A stretch of 64,000 bases of DNA, taken from NCBI GenBank assembly GCA_024349245.1, contig JALDNG010000946.1, forward strand, positions 1-64,000. Reading direction: 5' to 3'. Under the pieces are notes generated by a model. The model was not told the DNA's origin. It saw only the letters and a program-made list of their open reading frames with translations, and made no database searches. The position numbers and the translations under genes are program-made. Origin of the DNA: Neodontobutis hainanensis. Taxonomy: Eukaryota > Chordata > Actinopteri > Gobiiformes > Odontobutidae. Below, piece by piece: positions 1-10,668 of the stretch; position 1 is the first letter of the stretch, and every line of letters begins with the position of its first letter.

Positions 1-171
1 CTGATAGTATGAAATGTTTCTGCTTGATTTAGTCAGCCCTCGGCTGGGTTTTTGGCACCACAACAGTATTACAAATCACAAAGCTAAGGTTAATTTGATT
101 TATGTTTTGTAACCTCATTGACTTTTGATTGATTTTGGTTAATCAATTGTGTTTGATCAAAAGGAGGGAAT
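1..171 (+). mobile_element. 3' end of an ERV internal region, with polypurine tract
   Basis: A purine run (AAAAGGAGGGAAT, about 159-171) sits directly against the TG start of the LTR at 172. That is the arrangement of a retroviral polypurine tract, which primes plus-strand synthesis. The rest is AT-rich non-coding sequence expected of a 3' untranslated tail. The coding part of this element would lie left of the window, so its type cannot be judged. Confidence 0.6.
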
Positions 172-568
172 TGTAATGGGAAAATGATATTTTCCTCTTT
201 CACATGCTCTGTGCTGTCCTTCACCGCAGCAGAATGATATGTGCACCACCTGTGCTACTGTTTTCAAACTGATACAATTGTCTTATACAGAGACAAATGC
301 TGATTCACATTAGACGGCTCACTCTCTGAGAGCCAGTGTTTCATTTTTCTTATCTGCTGTGATTTCAGTATAAATTCTAAGCCTGCCTAGTTAACATTGG
401 GACTGTTCATGCAACCCTGTACACAGACAGATTTGTATGCTCATTCCTCCTTTTGCAAAAGATGTCTCTGAATTCTTTTTTCCTTTTTCCTTAAATAAAT
501 CACCAAAATAGATCTGTTGTTTTCTCTCAAACTTATTCCACAATAATATATTTATTTTTTCAACCACA
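172..568 (+). mobile_element. LTR (3' LTR of the ERV entering from the left)
   Basis: The element begins TGTAATGGG and ends AACCACA, so it has TG...CA ends, and it is preceded by a polypurine tract. It contains a poly(A) signal (AAATAAA near 493) followed by T-rich sequence. A second, 5'-truncated copy of the same LTR lies at 12,893-13,212 in the same orientation. At its right edge the sequence passes directly into duplication block X, which in the other copy (51,789) is preceded by different DNA. Confidence 0.65.
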
Positions 569-1516
569 GTGACTTGGACTCAAACTGGAGACTCGACTAC
601 AACACTGGGACATGCTGTTAATGTGAGCAGGAGAGTCTGTGGTGCTCCCATTGGCTGTAAGTTGTACTTGTTCCTGCAACGAGACAATGTGCATATTTTA
701 TTACATAAGGGAGACTTGAAAATATTTGGCAGACTTATTCTATGTGTTTTATTTCACTACCTTTAAAGGGTCTTGGCAAAACATCTCACACGGCGTTGCC
801 ACAGGACAGTGGTCAGGTGAAGTCAAGGTAAGTACCTATCAGAGAAATATTCAGCTGTTCGTCCAGTGGTTCACAAAGTAACTTGTTAGCAGCAAGCTAA
901 AGTCTAATTTTACAAGGCGTTTCAATGAAGCCCCAAACAAGTGTCTTTAGTCACTAATATGAGTTTATTAAGTGAGCTTTGATTAAGAGCCGCTGTTGGA
1001 AAATCTAATGGAGTGGTGAAAAGAAAAGCATCACTGTATGAATATAAAAAATAAACCTGAAGCAAGTGCTGAAAAACTATTTTATTTGAATATAAGTTCT
1101 ATGTTTTGTTAAAAACACACGTCATTTTTAAAGCCAAGCTGTAATGTTGAGTGAAAAATCTACTGATGTCTCAAAGAGAGTGAGTTTGTATATTGTGACA
1201 AAACTGTAACATTTATGAGCTAATACTAATTCCATATGATTAGGTTTTATTTCTTATTGTGTTCTAAAGCTTTGTTATGAGAACATTTAAAACAGCATAT
1301 ATTTTATTCATATATTTTTTTATGTAAATCCAACAGACTTTTTTTTAGTAAAGGAAAAGTTGGGTACAATAATAAGCATTTGAAGATACAGGTGTGAATT
1401 TCAATAAATAAATAAAAACCTTTGTGTTTTTGAATAGGTCAGGTGTAAAATTAAGATAAGTTGTGTTTAGCTCATTTTAATTTTCAGATTTAGTACATAA
1501 GCCTTTGACACGTTGT

Positions 1517-2197
1517 GGCAGGTGGGGAGAATGCAGTCGGTGAGAGCTCTACGTTGGTGAGAGTAGAAATTGTGAGACGAGAACATGAGCGCCAAGCCGT
1601 TGTTCCGTCTGCTGCAGACCTGACTCCAGGGGAGAACATACTTTCTGACAAGTAAGTCTTAGTTATATTGAGTCTATGCTTGTCATTTGAAATGTGCTAT
1701 ATAAATAAACTGTATTATTCTTGTTATTGTTATGAAATAAGGGAGAGTGAGGATAGCAGCCAGAGTGAAGGTGCCAGTGGAGCTGAGGGTTTTTCCGGCC
1801 GTGCTGCTGTTTCAGTTTCTAACACAGGAGGACGGAGAGGAGAGGAGTCAGGTTTGGGAGAAGAGAAATGTGGGTGAGAGGCGGAGGCCCAGGGAGAGGC
1901 CGAGGAAGAGATTATAGCTACGGGCCAATCACTGAAGATGAGGACTGGAAGTTCATCAGGAGTGGATAAAGCCTTTTGATGAACTCACTGGCACACACAA
2001 TTTTTGGAACCTTGTTACAATTAAAGACTAACCGTTATGCTGATCGGGTTTTATCCTCAAAACAGCTGAAGCCACAGTCCAGGTTTTATAAGCGGTACAT
2101 TGTATGTGTATCTGAAATGAAGGCTTTCCTGGCTTTGCATCTGTCTATGGGGCTTGTCGAGAAGCCCGAGACTGAAGATTATTGCACACAACAATGA
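1517..2197 (+). pseudogene. piggyBac-type transposase remnant (N-terminal part)
   Basis: Three pieces read in order: an exon-like stretch at 1,517-1,650 ending in a GTAAGT donor, an acidic Ser/Glu-rich stretch at 1,735-1,877, and a 73-codon stretch at 1,976-2,197. The last has the look of the start of a piggyBac (PGBD-type, DDE_Tnp_1_7) domain, with TNRYA, the SRF-like 'SRFYK', and SEMKAFLALHLSMGLVEKPE. The catalytic aspartates would lie downstream and are missing. The reading frame shifts between pieces, so it is non-functional. The second copy is at 52,740-53,415. Assignment rests on recalled family motifs. Confidence 0.55.
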
Positions 2198-2718
2198 TTG
2201 TGTTTGTGCCCCTGGGCCAATGAAGGACTCAGAGCTGGAGCCTGGCCCGAGGTAAGACCTCCAGCACCAGGCTGCACCGCCTCTGCTACTCTCCCCAGCC
2301 TCTGGCCTCTCAGTCCGGGCTACACGGGCCCGGTACAGCCCCTGGTTCTCCTTAAAAAAACATTACATTTTCTTCACATGTAACTCCTTCTAGGAACGAG
2401 GAGGTCAAGCCGTAACCTGGCCCTGGGCTCAACACTGTGGGTTTTTATTTTATTTTAGCCAAAAAAGCTTGAATCAAGCACTGACTTTTACTCCATCCAA
2501 GAGGGTCAATAGACGGTCAAAAGCTGTGCAACAACGCACCATCAGTAGTCCTTTTAACAAACCTGTTGACTCTTTTAGCCAAACTAACCTCGTTTGCCTC
2601 TTAACATTTGTTCTAGTGAAAAGACTGGACAAAACTAATGTGTGAAGAGAAAAGAGGCAAAACGCTGGTTCCGTGGTTTCTCTTTCTCAAAGCTTTATTT
2701 TTGGGATAACACAGTTTA
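2198..2718. other. Non-coding stretch after the piggyBac remnant
   Basis: No feature could be supported. The sequence is moderately GC-rich at 2,220-2,350 and then returns to AT-rich DNA. A short reading frame here has no recognizable motif and is shared with the second copy of block X. Confidence 0.4.
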
Positions 2719-2720
2719 TA

Positions 2721-3951
2721 CAGGTGCTGGTCATATAATTTAGAAAATCCTTAAAAAGTTGATTTATTTTACTAATTCCATTAAAAAGTGGAACTTGTAT
2801 ATTATTCATTACACACAGACTGATATATTTCAAAAGTGTATTAATTTAAATGTTGATGATTATAATAAAATCCCAAATTCAGAAAATTTGAATATTACTT
2901 ATGACCAATACAAAGGAAAGATGTTTAGAAATCTTGGCAAACTGAAAAGTATGAACATGAAAAGTATGATCATGTATAGCACTCAATACTTAGTTAGGGC
3001 TCTTTTGCCTGAATTACTGCAGCAATGCGGCGTGGCATGGAGTCGATCAGTCTGTGGCACTGTTTAGGTTGCTCTGATAGTGGCCTTCAGCTCTTCTGCA
3101 TATTGCCTCATCCTTTTCACAATACCCTTCTCTCTGGGGTTAAGGTGAGGCGAGTTTGCTGGCCAAGTTAGAACAGGGATACCATGGTCCTTAAACCAGG
3201 TACTGGTTGCTTTGGCACTTGGTGCAGGTGCCGAGAAATCTGCATCTCAAAAAGTTGGTCAGCAGCCAGAAGCATGAAGTGCTCTAAAACCTCCTGGAAT
3301 ATGGCTGCGTTGACCTTGTACCTCAGAAAACACAGTGGACCAACACCAGCAGATGACATGGCTCCAAAGCATCACTGACTGTGGAAACTTTACACTGGAC
3401 TTCAAGCAACGTGGATTGTGTGTCTCTCCTCTCTTCCTCCAGACTCTGGGACTCTGATTTCCAAAGGAAATGCAAAATTTACTTTTGTCAGAGAACATAA
3501 CTTTGGACCACTCAGCAGCAGTCCCAGGCGAGATGCTTCTGAAGCTGTCTGTTGTTCAAGAGTGGCTTGACACAAGGAAAGCGAAGCTGAAACCCATGTC
3601 TTGAATACGTCTGTGCGCAGTGGTTCTTGAAGCACTGACTCCAGCTGCAGTCCACTCTTTCTGAATCTCCTCACGTTTTTGAATGGGTTTTGTGTCACAA
3701 TCCTCTCCAGGTTATCACTATTGCTTGTTCACTTTTTTGAGTTTATTAGCTGATTAGAGTGTGGCACCAGGGCTCTTCAATATTGAACCTTTTCACAATA
3801 TTTAAATTTTCTGAGATACTGAATTTGGTATTTTCCTTGGTTAAAGAAAAGTGTTTAATGAATAAATATAATATACAAGTTTCACTTTTGAATGGAATTA
3901 GTGAAATAAATCAACATTTTGATGATTTTCTAATTATATTACCAGCACCTG
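2721..3951 (-). mobile_element. Tc1/mariner-type DNA transposon
   Basis: The inverted ends are CAGGTGCTGGTCATATAATT at 2,721 and its near-perfect complement ending at 3,951. Each end is flanked by TA (2,719-2,720 and 3,952-3,953), the target duplication of Tc1/mariner elements. The length of about 1.23 kb fits a Tc1 element missing some sequence. It carries a broken transposase on the minus strand. The same element with the same flanks occurs at 53,918-55,149. Confidence 0.85.
3168..3698 (-). pseudogene. Tc1-like transposase, frameshifted
   Basis: Minus-strand translations give Tc1 transposase pieces in three frames. One at 3,402-3,698 comes from the helix-turn-helix side. One at 3,259-3,498 contains the 'FSD.SKFCISFGNQ' stretch, whose Asp is the second catalytic acid of the DDE triad, followed by 'RVWRKRGE'. 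One at 3,168-3,359 contains 'MSSAGVGPLCF'. Several single-base shifts separate the pieces, so no full transposase can be made. The C-terminal acidic residue region is degraded. Confidence 0.8.
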
Positions 3952-3957
3952 TAATTT

Positions 3958-4800
3958 AATGTGCTCATATTTTCATGTGCCCATATGCGCCCTTAGTGTG
4001 TATGCATGTGGAGTGAGGGGGCTAGGAGGAATGAGACAGGAAGTAGTGGAAGTTGTACCTGTGATGCATTCCTTCCCAGTTCTACCTTTCCCCATCAAAG
4101 ACCTGGTGGTGGTCGAGGAAACGGCGGAGATCTCCTACAGATTGGAGCTTGAAATGGGGAAGGTGTGCACATATTTTGTAAGCCTGTATAGAGAGCATTT
4201 TGCAGTATTTTATGACACATTTCAGTTTGAAGAGTATTAGACCAAAATCATATGCAGACAAGATAGTGAAGATGGTAAAATTGAAGAACTAGAAGCTTCC
4301 AGATGCCTACAATGAAGCAGACTTAGAGGGGATCAAGATGGAGATTAAACAAGTCTAGGCCTTGATTCAAGACCTGCAGCTTTCAATCAAACCTGCACCA
4401 ATGTCTTCAAGTCTTTGCATGTAGAGGTAAGTATACGCCAGCTGTCACGCAGTAAATAAGGGTCTGATTCAATTAAATTGGCAATGGCCATTTGATCATT
4501 TAAATGTTTATTTCAGATAACAGCCATGTTGGGCACACTGGATGCACTGGAGAAGAACTATGACAAGAACCTGGTGCTGGTGACACTGAGTACATCAAGA
4601 TCCAGCTGCAGCTTGAGGAGAGTGAGAGACGCCACCAGGAAATCTTCAGAGTCAGTAAGCCATCGTGAGCCAGCTCAATGCTCATCTAAGTTCAGGGTGC
4701 ACATATGGAGGGAGGGGAAAAGACTCAAGCCCATTCCAGAGCGTGAGTCTGTGTACTGGTGCTCTGGTTACTCTAGTCCAAGCATATTAGGTTAAATTAG
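3958..4800 (+). pseudogene. Coiled-coil gene remnant of unknown family, two exon-like pieces
   Basis: At about 4,255-4,430 one frame reads an acidic, helix-prone stretch (EDGKIEE..., then EADLEG.KMEIKQ). It ends near a GTAAGT donor at 4,427-4,432. After an intron-like gap a second piece at about 4,517-4,660 follows a TTTCAG acceptor and reads MLGTLDALEKNYDKNLVLVT, then a Gln/Glu-rich helix. The second copy (55,440-55,992) preserves the first piece better. One frame change and stop codons break it. I do not recognise the family; a transposon accessory protein or a captured host exon are both possible. Confidence 0.35.
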
Positions 4801-5233
4801 GTTCTACACCAACTACAAATGCTTCATTCTAAGAAGCCCCTTCCTGCATCATAGCTTACTAGTTTATTTTTCACAAATATAACACAAAAACAACTAACAC
4901 TGAATTATTTTAACAGAAAGAAGAAAGAACAAAGAACTTTAAATTGTGAGATCTGTTTCTTTTTAAGTCATTTCTTGAAGCTATTTATAGGTGTTTTAGT
5001 TCTAGACTATTCCACAGGTTAACTTTCTGAACAGACAGACATGTCTGTTTGACGTTGGTTGTGATCTGAGTTTACTGAACACGAGTGTTCGTCAGGAGCA
5101 GAGTTCATCTAAAACAGGTTCTGTCTTATTTTAAACATTATTTTTGCTATTTTAAATTTGACTAAGTGATTACCTTTCAGTAAGTTAGAGTTTATGAGCA
5201 GCTTGTTTGTTGGGTGAAAATAATCTCTTTTAT
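4801..5233. other. AT-rich stretch without recognizable features
   Basis: No coding or repeat structure was recognised. The stretch is shared with the second copy of block X at about 55,995-56,440, apart from small indels. Confidence 0.4.
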
Positions 5234-5460
5234 TTAGAATAAAATGTCACCAATCCATCTTTATACAATGCCCCTGATGCCATATCTTTCAGGTTTTCTT
5301 AACAGAACTTTGTGATCAATGGTGTCGAAGGCTTTCTTCAAGTCTATGAAAATTCCATTTATGGGATTTTTATTTTTTATTGTAGATGTTATTTTTTCAA
5401 CCAGCTCAATTACAGCCATTTCTGTGATGATTTGCTTGTAAGCCATATTGATGGATTGTT
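5234..5460 (-). pseudogene. Non-LTR retrotransposon reverse transcriptase scrap
   Basis: The minus strand reads a 61-codon piece containing GIFIDLKKAFDTIDHKVLL and ending in YGIRG. This is the first catalytic-Asp region of a LINE reverse transcriptase (F-x-D-L-x-K-A-F-D). Nothing before or after it continues the domain. The copy in X copy 2 is at 56,440-56,665. The clade cannot be settled from so little sequence. Confidence 0.7.
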
Positions 5461-5715
5461 TTGATATTTTATATAATTACATTTTTAGATTGGGATGACT
5501 TTAGCTATTTTCATGTTGTCCCTCAGACAGGCCCGTCGCGACAAGGCAAGCAAACCAAGCAATTGCTTGGGGCCCCGAGCTGGTCTGGGGCCCCAGGACA
5601 ACGACCGGTTAAGAATATTTATTTCTTAACCGGCCTGCCAACGTGATCTCTGCAGCCCGGCTGGAGAGATCAGGTTTGCAGCAGCCGGCAAAATACAAAA
5701 CCTCCTCGGCAGTCA

Positions 5716-6894
5716 TGAAGAAGAATTATGCTTCAGGAAGCCAGAAGAGAAAGAAGAGAAAGGAAGAGGAGGATAAGAAAAAAACAAGATAGTGGTAAGT
5801 GATAAATTACACTGGATAAAATAGCTCTACTTGTCAGTCTTGTACAAATGGTGTAATTATGCAGCAGGTTAGGCTAGCAAAAATATGTGTATGTTAGCTA
5901 ACGTTATCTGCCTGACGGCAAATGCTGCTTTAACGAACAGTTAGTGCAACTTTTTTTTCGATTTGGACAGAATATGGTTACTGTAATATGTATTTTTACG
6001 GTATAAAGAAGACTCAGATCTGTTCCAGAATCACTGTTTATTGTATTTAATGACATGACATTGCTGTAGCTTTGTAATAGGTTTTGATGAAAGTGTCATA
6101 GCAAATCGCATGCTATACTTTTCCACCGTGATAATCTATTTACCAAATGGGTGTTAGGAAAGGAAAACCACACAATAAATTCCGTGCATCAAACATTAGC
6201 TTGGGATATTTTTAAGCAATGGTAAGCAGCTGCCTGCATCCCTTCTAATACCAAAATATGGAAATGCTAGCATTGCTAACGGTAAACTTTATAATAAGTA
6301 ATAGGCTCTTCCTAAGGATACCTCCACTGATGAAGGTAGAGTGAATTTCTCTCACTGAGCTGTTAATAGTGACCTCTTTCAATATGCTAACAGTGAAATG
6401 GTAAAACGTACTCCACCGGTAATTTTAGATATTTTTTCAATTATTTTCACAGCTACACCATCAACTTCAACATCAACATCAACAGATGCATCACTTCTTA
6501 GTGCTGATTGTTTCCTCTATAGCACAAGGTACCACAAGCTCTATAATTATAGTTGATATCTTGCACAGCCCAGAGTTTAAATTGATAAGTGTGCTGTCAT
6601 ATTATCAGAAAAACAGTGCAAATCACTATTGAATTCCCACCAAACTGTAAATACCAGTCACTTTTGCCCATGGACAGTTTAGAATTTTTAATAAACAGTA
6701 GTGCTTGTCAAATTTCTAGGTGTCAGACACTCACTGATGCATTCTGTACCTGATCATATGGATTATATTAATAAAAACATTATTTTTCCCCAGCTACACC
6801 ATCAATACCATCTCTCACAGTGGAAGACACTGCATCCAGAACAGAAATTGAGTCTGCACCACTTCCCAACACTGAGGTTTGCTCTACAGCTCAA
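5716..6894 (+). pseudogene. 5' exons of a hAT transposase-like gene
   Basis: The first piece begins MKKNYASGSQKRKKRKEEE, a lysine-rich N-terminus of the sort found in fish ZMYM1-like hAT transposases. Two later pieces each start after a pyrimidine-rich CAG acceptor with 'ATPS' and end at AAG|GTACCAC donors. They look like repeats of one exon: Ser/Thr-rich, then Thr/Glu-rich, both ending in '...STAQ'-like sequence. No zinc finger, RNase-H-like catalytic core or dimerisation domain follows before the right end. The remainder has therefore been deleted. Family assignment is from memory of this N-terminal style. Confidence 0.5.
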
Positions 6895-7176
6895 GGTACC
6901 ACAAGCACTGTCATTATAGCGTTGTTGTATAGTTATTGTGCACTTTTTAATGTATATTTGATTTAAGGGTACAGTGGTGTTTTTGCAAATGTTCAATGGT
7001 TGAAAATGCTAAAATTTCAAATATTTTTTCAAGCAGTATTTGCATTGTAAACATTTTTATTTATGTAGAGTATATGCAACAGCAGTATTTGCACTGTGAA
7101 CCTTTTTATATATATATATATAAAGTGTGGGTGAACTTAAACTGTATGGCTATGCTGTGGTTCCTGTAGGCTTTGC

Positions 7177-7201
7177 GTGTGTGTGTGTGTGTGTGTGTGT
7201 G
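7177..7201. repeat. (GT)n microsatellite
   Basis: About 12 GT units inside the right part of the hAT element. The Cys/Val-rich translations here are an artefact of the repeat. Confidence 0.9.
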
Positions 7202-7340
7202 GCGCTCCATGTCCATTTTGCTTGGGGCCCCAAATTCCTTCAAACGGCCCTGCCCTCAGAAGGAGGAGACGACTCTGGCCCTTCTTGTGCAGGGCATTGG
7301 TGTTGTGGGCAGAGATGGAGTAGTCATCAAGATCAGTTTT

Positions 7341-7445
7341 GTGCCTCGACTCGGACTTGGACTTAATTTTTATTGCTCTGACTCAAACTTGGACTCCTTT
7401 ATTCTCAAACACAAGGACTCGAGACTTGCCTCGGACTTGAGCACA
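7341..7445 (+). repeat. Degenerate GACTTGGACTC-type minisatellite
   Basis: Short imperfect repeats of GACTYGGACTTGGACT run through this stretch. The same motif occurs at 56,805-56,905 and in a longer version at 51,595-51,790. Its function is unknown. Confidence 0.6.
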
Positions 7446-7453
7446 AAGGACTC

Positions 7454-8025
7454 TGTTACAAATGCATGTAAATGTCTGTGTGTTCCACCTGCAGGAGGAG
7501 TGGGGTGTGTCTGATCTGGGCTCCTGATTGGCTGCTACCCTTTATAAGGAGGATGTTGAGGCCGGCTTCTCGCCTCTGCTTCGCTCCGTGTTTCCGGCTA
7601 AGCTCCGCCTCCTGGTTGTGCTGCTGTCGATGCCAGGGGCAGCTTAGACGTTCAGCTCCTCTTTTATGTTTTCAGTTAGTTCTTTTAGGTGATGGGCGAG
7701 GTGGTCCTGTTTTAACGGTTTGTTGTTTTACTTTAAGGGTTAGGATTTGTTGGGCAGGGACAGAGGAGGCACGTCGGGTACGACGGTCCAATGGCGGCTG
7801 ACTCGGCTTGTTGCCCTCTTTTGTTCATTTTGGCCGACCCATCTCTGCCTTTTTGTTCTCCCTTGATTCTTATTTTAAATAGACAGTTGGAGCTTTAATT
7901 GTGTATGGCTTTTGGTTTGTCCCAAACCCTCTGTTTAATTATTAAATTGTTGATTTGTGTTGCCTTACACTTTGTGTGGTTTGACTTTATGTTCAGGTCC
8001 CTTTTGTTTAGCGGGGATCGTAACA
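7454..8025 (+). mobile_element. 5' LTR of a Gmr1-like Ty3/gypsy element
   Basis: The LTR is bounded by the perfect inverted hexamer TGTTAC...GTAACA. It has promoter features in order: a CCAAT-type box (GATTGGCT near 7,526), a TATA box (TTTATAAGG at 7,541) and, later, T-rich sequence with an AATTAAA-like poly(A) region near 7,940. Immediately downstream is TATTTGGGGCC, the expected primer-binding position, but I cannot assign its tRNA. Gag follows at 8,174. Block X copy 2 has the same LTR at 56,917-57,490. A matching 3' LTR is absent, because the element is truncated at about 12,890. Confidence 0.8.
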
Positions 8026-8173
8026 TATTTGGGGCCTGTTAAAGTAGACTTTCTGTCTTGTGAGTTAATGGAGTAATTCAGGTAGGACTGGCAGGTGTGT
8101 ATTTTTTGTGAGTAGCTTTGTTTGTTGTGTGTTAGCCTTTTGTCTTGTGGCTGGCCTGATTCTGGGTTTAAAC

Positions 8174-8568
8174 ATGGAGTATAATCTGGATGAGTTTCTT
8201 TCTGCTCCCACTTTGGAGGTTTTGCATCGGTGTCAAAAAGATGATCTCTTGCTAGTTGCTGAACATGATGACATTGTTGTCACAAAGCAAGCAAAGAAAG
8301 CTACGGTAAAGACTCAACTTTATAATGCTTTGGTAGAGCGTGGACGTTGACACTGATACACACCAAACCTAAAGGTCTTAGAACATCTTACTCTAGTAGT
8401 ACGGCAGATGAAGCAGTTAGATTAAAAGAGCTAGAAGTTGAATTAGAGCGCCTTGCTTTAAAGGAAAAGGAGCTCCAATATATTAATATGTTGGAGACAA
8501 AGAAATTGGAGCAACAGACACAGATTTGCATGCTCGAATTAGAGCTTGGTGTTGGTCCTCGGGTCTAA
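8174..8568 (+). pseudogene. gag: Gag N-terminal part of the Gmr1-like element
   Basis: The ATG at 8,174 begins MEYNLDEFLSAPTLEVLHRC and continues with a SAP-like helical 'DDLLLVAEH' stretch typical of fish gypsy Gag starts. The frame closes at 8,350, and the continuation lies in the next frame (8,347-8,568) as a charged coiled coil with many Leu, Glu and Lys residues. One frameshift therefore divides it. In X copy 2 (57,639) an additional one-base loss in an A run breaks the first part as well. Confidence 0.65.
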
Positions 8569-9420
8569 GTCTGTTTTTAATTTAAGAACAGTCTTTCTGA
8601 TAGAGTAACTACATATTTAAACAAAAACTAAGTTGCTGATGTATCTAAAGCCGCTATTTTGGTTGATGAATATGTCTTAACGCACAAGTCTGTCTTTTTG
8701 GAACGCCCATTTGGTTTTGGTTTTGAAAAAAATGAGCGAGCTAATGGTAATGCTAGAGACATTGAGAAAAAGGCGTGTCTGTCCTCTGAGCATGTGACGT
8801 AAATTATGTCTGGTAATGTGGAAACAGAAGCTAATGTTGTCACTTGTTTCTATTGTAGACTGAGGGGTCATATAATCGCTCACTGTCAAGTGCTGAAGAA
8901 CAAGAACGTTAAACCCGTAGTTTTGATCAAGACTGTGAGTCAGGGTAAGGAGTCGCATTTGCCTGCTGAAGCCTGTGATTACACTGACTTTAAGCCTTTT
9001 GTAATGGATGTTTTGTTTCTTTGTCTGGACATAGTCGTAAAATCCCTGTGAAAATATTGAGGACACTCTCAGTCTTTTATCCTTGAAGGGGTTTTACAGC
9101 TGAGTAACAAAACCGCTATTGGTTCTAAGGTCCCTGTGCACGGTTTTAACCTTCAAGACATCGGTGTTCTTTTGCATAAAATTGTTCTACAGTCAGACCT
9201 ATGGTGAGGGACGCTGTCGTTGGGGTGCGGCCTGGTTTGCCAATTAATGTAGTTTCTGTTATAATGGGGAACGATTTGGCAGGAGGTAAAGTGCTGATTA
9301 CACCAGAGTTAACACCTGTACCTATTGTCAGCCACAGTCCAGATAAACTTGCTAAAACTGTCCTGATGTGTTTACTTCTTGTGCTGTTACACGCTGCTTC
9401 AGAGCGCTGAAGTGAGTTAA
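8569..9420 (+). pseudogene. Gag zinc knuckle and protease remnant of the Gmr1-like element
   Basis: At 8,806-9,051 the frame contains a C-x2-C-x4-H-x4-C knuckle (CFYCRLRGHIIAHC), the nucleocapsid RNA-binding motif. About 60 codons later comes a retropepsin-like stretch. The 'ILR' strand is present, but the expected Asp-Thr/Ser-Gly catalytic triplet is not intact. The flap-side part resumes in another frame at 9,201-9,410 with VRPGLPINVVSVIMGNDLAG, the conserved C-terminal protease segment of this lineage. Frame breaks make it inactive. Confidence 0.6.
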
Positions 9421-9482
9421 TTAATGATGATTTTGACTTAAGTGAAAAATTTCTGAGTGGGGCTTTCTTTAATGACGGTTCG

Positions 9483-10668
9483 TTGTGTGAAAGCAAAGAA
9501 AAAATCACATCAGTTGACTCTACTATTGACACCGAACCTGTCACTATGTCACGGCTGGATTTAATTAAAGAACAAAAGAGAGACAATACTTTGTCAACGC
9601 TGTTTGAACAAATTGTGAGTGATGAAAATATAAATGTGTCTAGGGGTTACTTTTTGAGTGACCATATTCTCATGCGAAAATGGTTATCATGGCATTTTTC
9701 TGCTGGGATGATTGGCGGAGTGTGACCCAGATTGTTGTTCCGGTGCCGTGCGAAAACAAATCTTATCTCTAGCCCATGACAATCCATTTTCTGGTCATTT
9801 GTTTGTTAGAAAGACCTATGACTGAATTTTGAGGCATTTTTTTTGGCCAGGCTTAAAGAAAGATGTGGCTAGTTATATCAAATTGTGTCACATGTGTCAG
9901 ATTGGAAGAAAACCAAATCAAACCATACCTCCGGCTACTCTGTGTCCAATCCCAGTTGTTGGTGAGCCTTTTGAGAGGGTCTTGGTTGATTGTGAGTGTC
10001 CTCTTACTCGCTCAAAGTCTGGTAATAAATTTCTGTTGACGGTCATGTGTACTTCTACTCGGTTTCCTGAAGTGTTTCCCCAGCGTAAAATGACCACTCC
10101 AGCCATTGTAAAGGCTTTGACAAAGTTCTTTTCATTGTTTGGCTTCGAAAATAATCCAGAGAGATCACGGTTCTAATTTCCTGTCTCGAGGATTTTCCCA
10201 AGTGTTAAAACAGTTGAGCATTTAACATTGTTGCTCCAGTGCTTACCATCCCGAGTCTATGTTACGCACTTACTGTTTGGAGTTCGCTAAGGACTGGGAT
10301 GAGGGGATATGTGTGTTAATGTTTGCTATCAGAGACAGGAATACACTACAGGAATCTTTAGGCTTTAGTCCGTGTGACTTAGTCTTTGCACACGTGCGTG
10401 GGCCATTGAAGCTCTTAAAATATCAGTGGTTAACAGGAGAGACAAAACAAAATCTTTTGGATTTTGTCAGTGTGTTTCGGTCCAGGCTCTGCCGTGCGTG
10501 TGAGCTGGCAAAAGAAAATCTTGAGTGTGCAGAAAATAAGATGAAAGGGTGGTTTGATAAGCGGGCTGAACATGGAGAGTTCTTGCCTGGTGAAAAGGTT
10601 TTGGTTCTGTTACCGATTTCCGGTTCCAGTTTACAGGATTGTTACAGTGGTCCTTATTTCAAGTTTCA
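9483..10668 (+). pseudogene. Integrase of the Gmr1-like element (frameshifted)
   Basis: The frame at 9,483-9,725 gives the pre-zinc-finger region. The frame at 9,829-10,176 gives 'HMCQIGRKPNQ' (the CC half of the HHCC zinc finger) followed by the catalytic core start 'FERVLVDCECPLTRSKSGNK', with its first catalytic Asp. The core is then broken, and the frame at 10,259-10,768 resumes with RDRNTLQESLGFSPCDLVFAH, typical of the end of the core. The C-terminal GPY domain starts at about 10,650 and is split by the L2 insertion. Integrase precedes reverse transcriptase here, as in Gmr1-type elements. Confidence 0.7.

Larger units (their letters stand above)
5528..7252 (+). mobile_element. hAT-superfamily DNA transposon, internally deleted
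   Basis: The element is flanked by perfect 8-bp target duplications CCCTCAGA (5,520-5,527 and 7,253-7,260). The ends are imperfect inverted repeats, CAGGCCCGTCGCGA on the left and CAGGGCCGTTTGAAGG read inward from the right. An 8-bp duplication with CAGGG-type ends is the hAT pattern. The unfilled site with a single CCCTCAGA is at 56,715-56,722. Inside, exon-like pieces remain (5,716-5,793, 6,452-6,528 and 6,793-6,894), but no catalytic domain is visible, so it is probably non-autonomous. A (GT)n run lies near the right end. Confidence 0.85.

Noticed and set aside
7127..7366. Cys/Val-rich plus-strand frames
   Set aside because: They read through the (GT)n repeat of the hAT element; not conserved in the second copy, where the element is absent.
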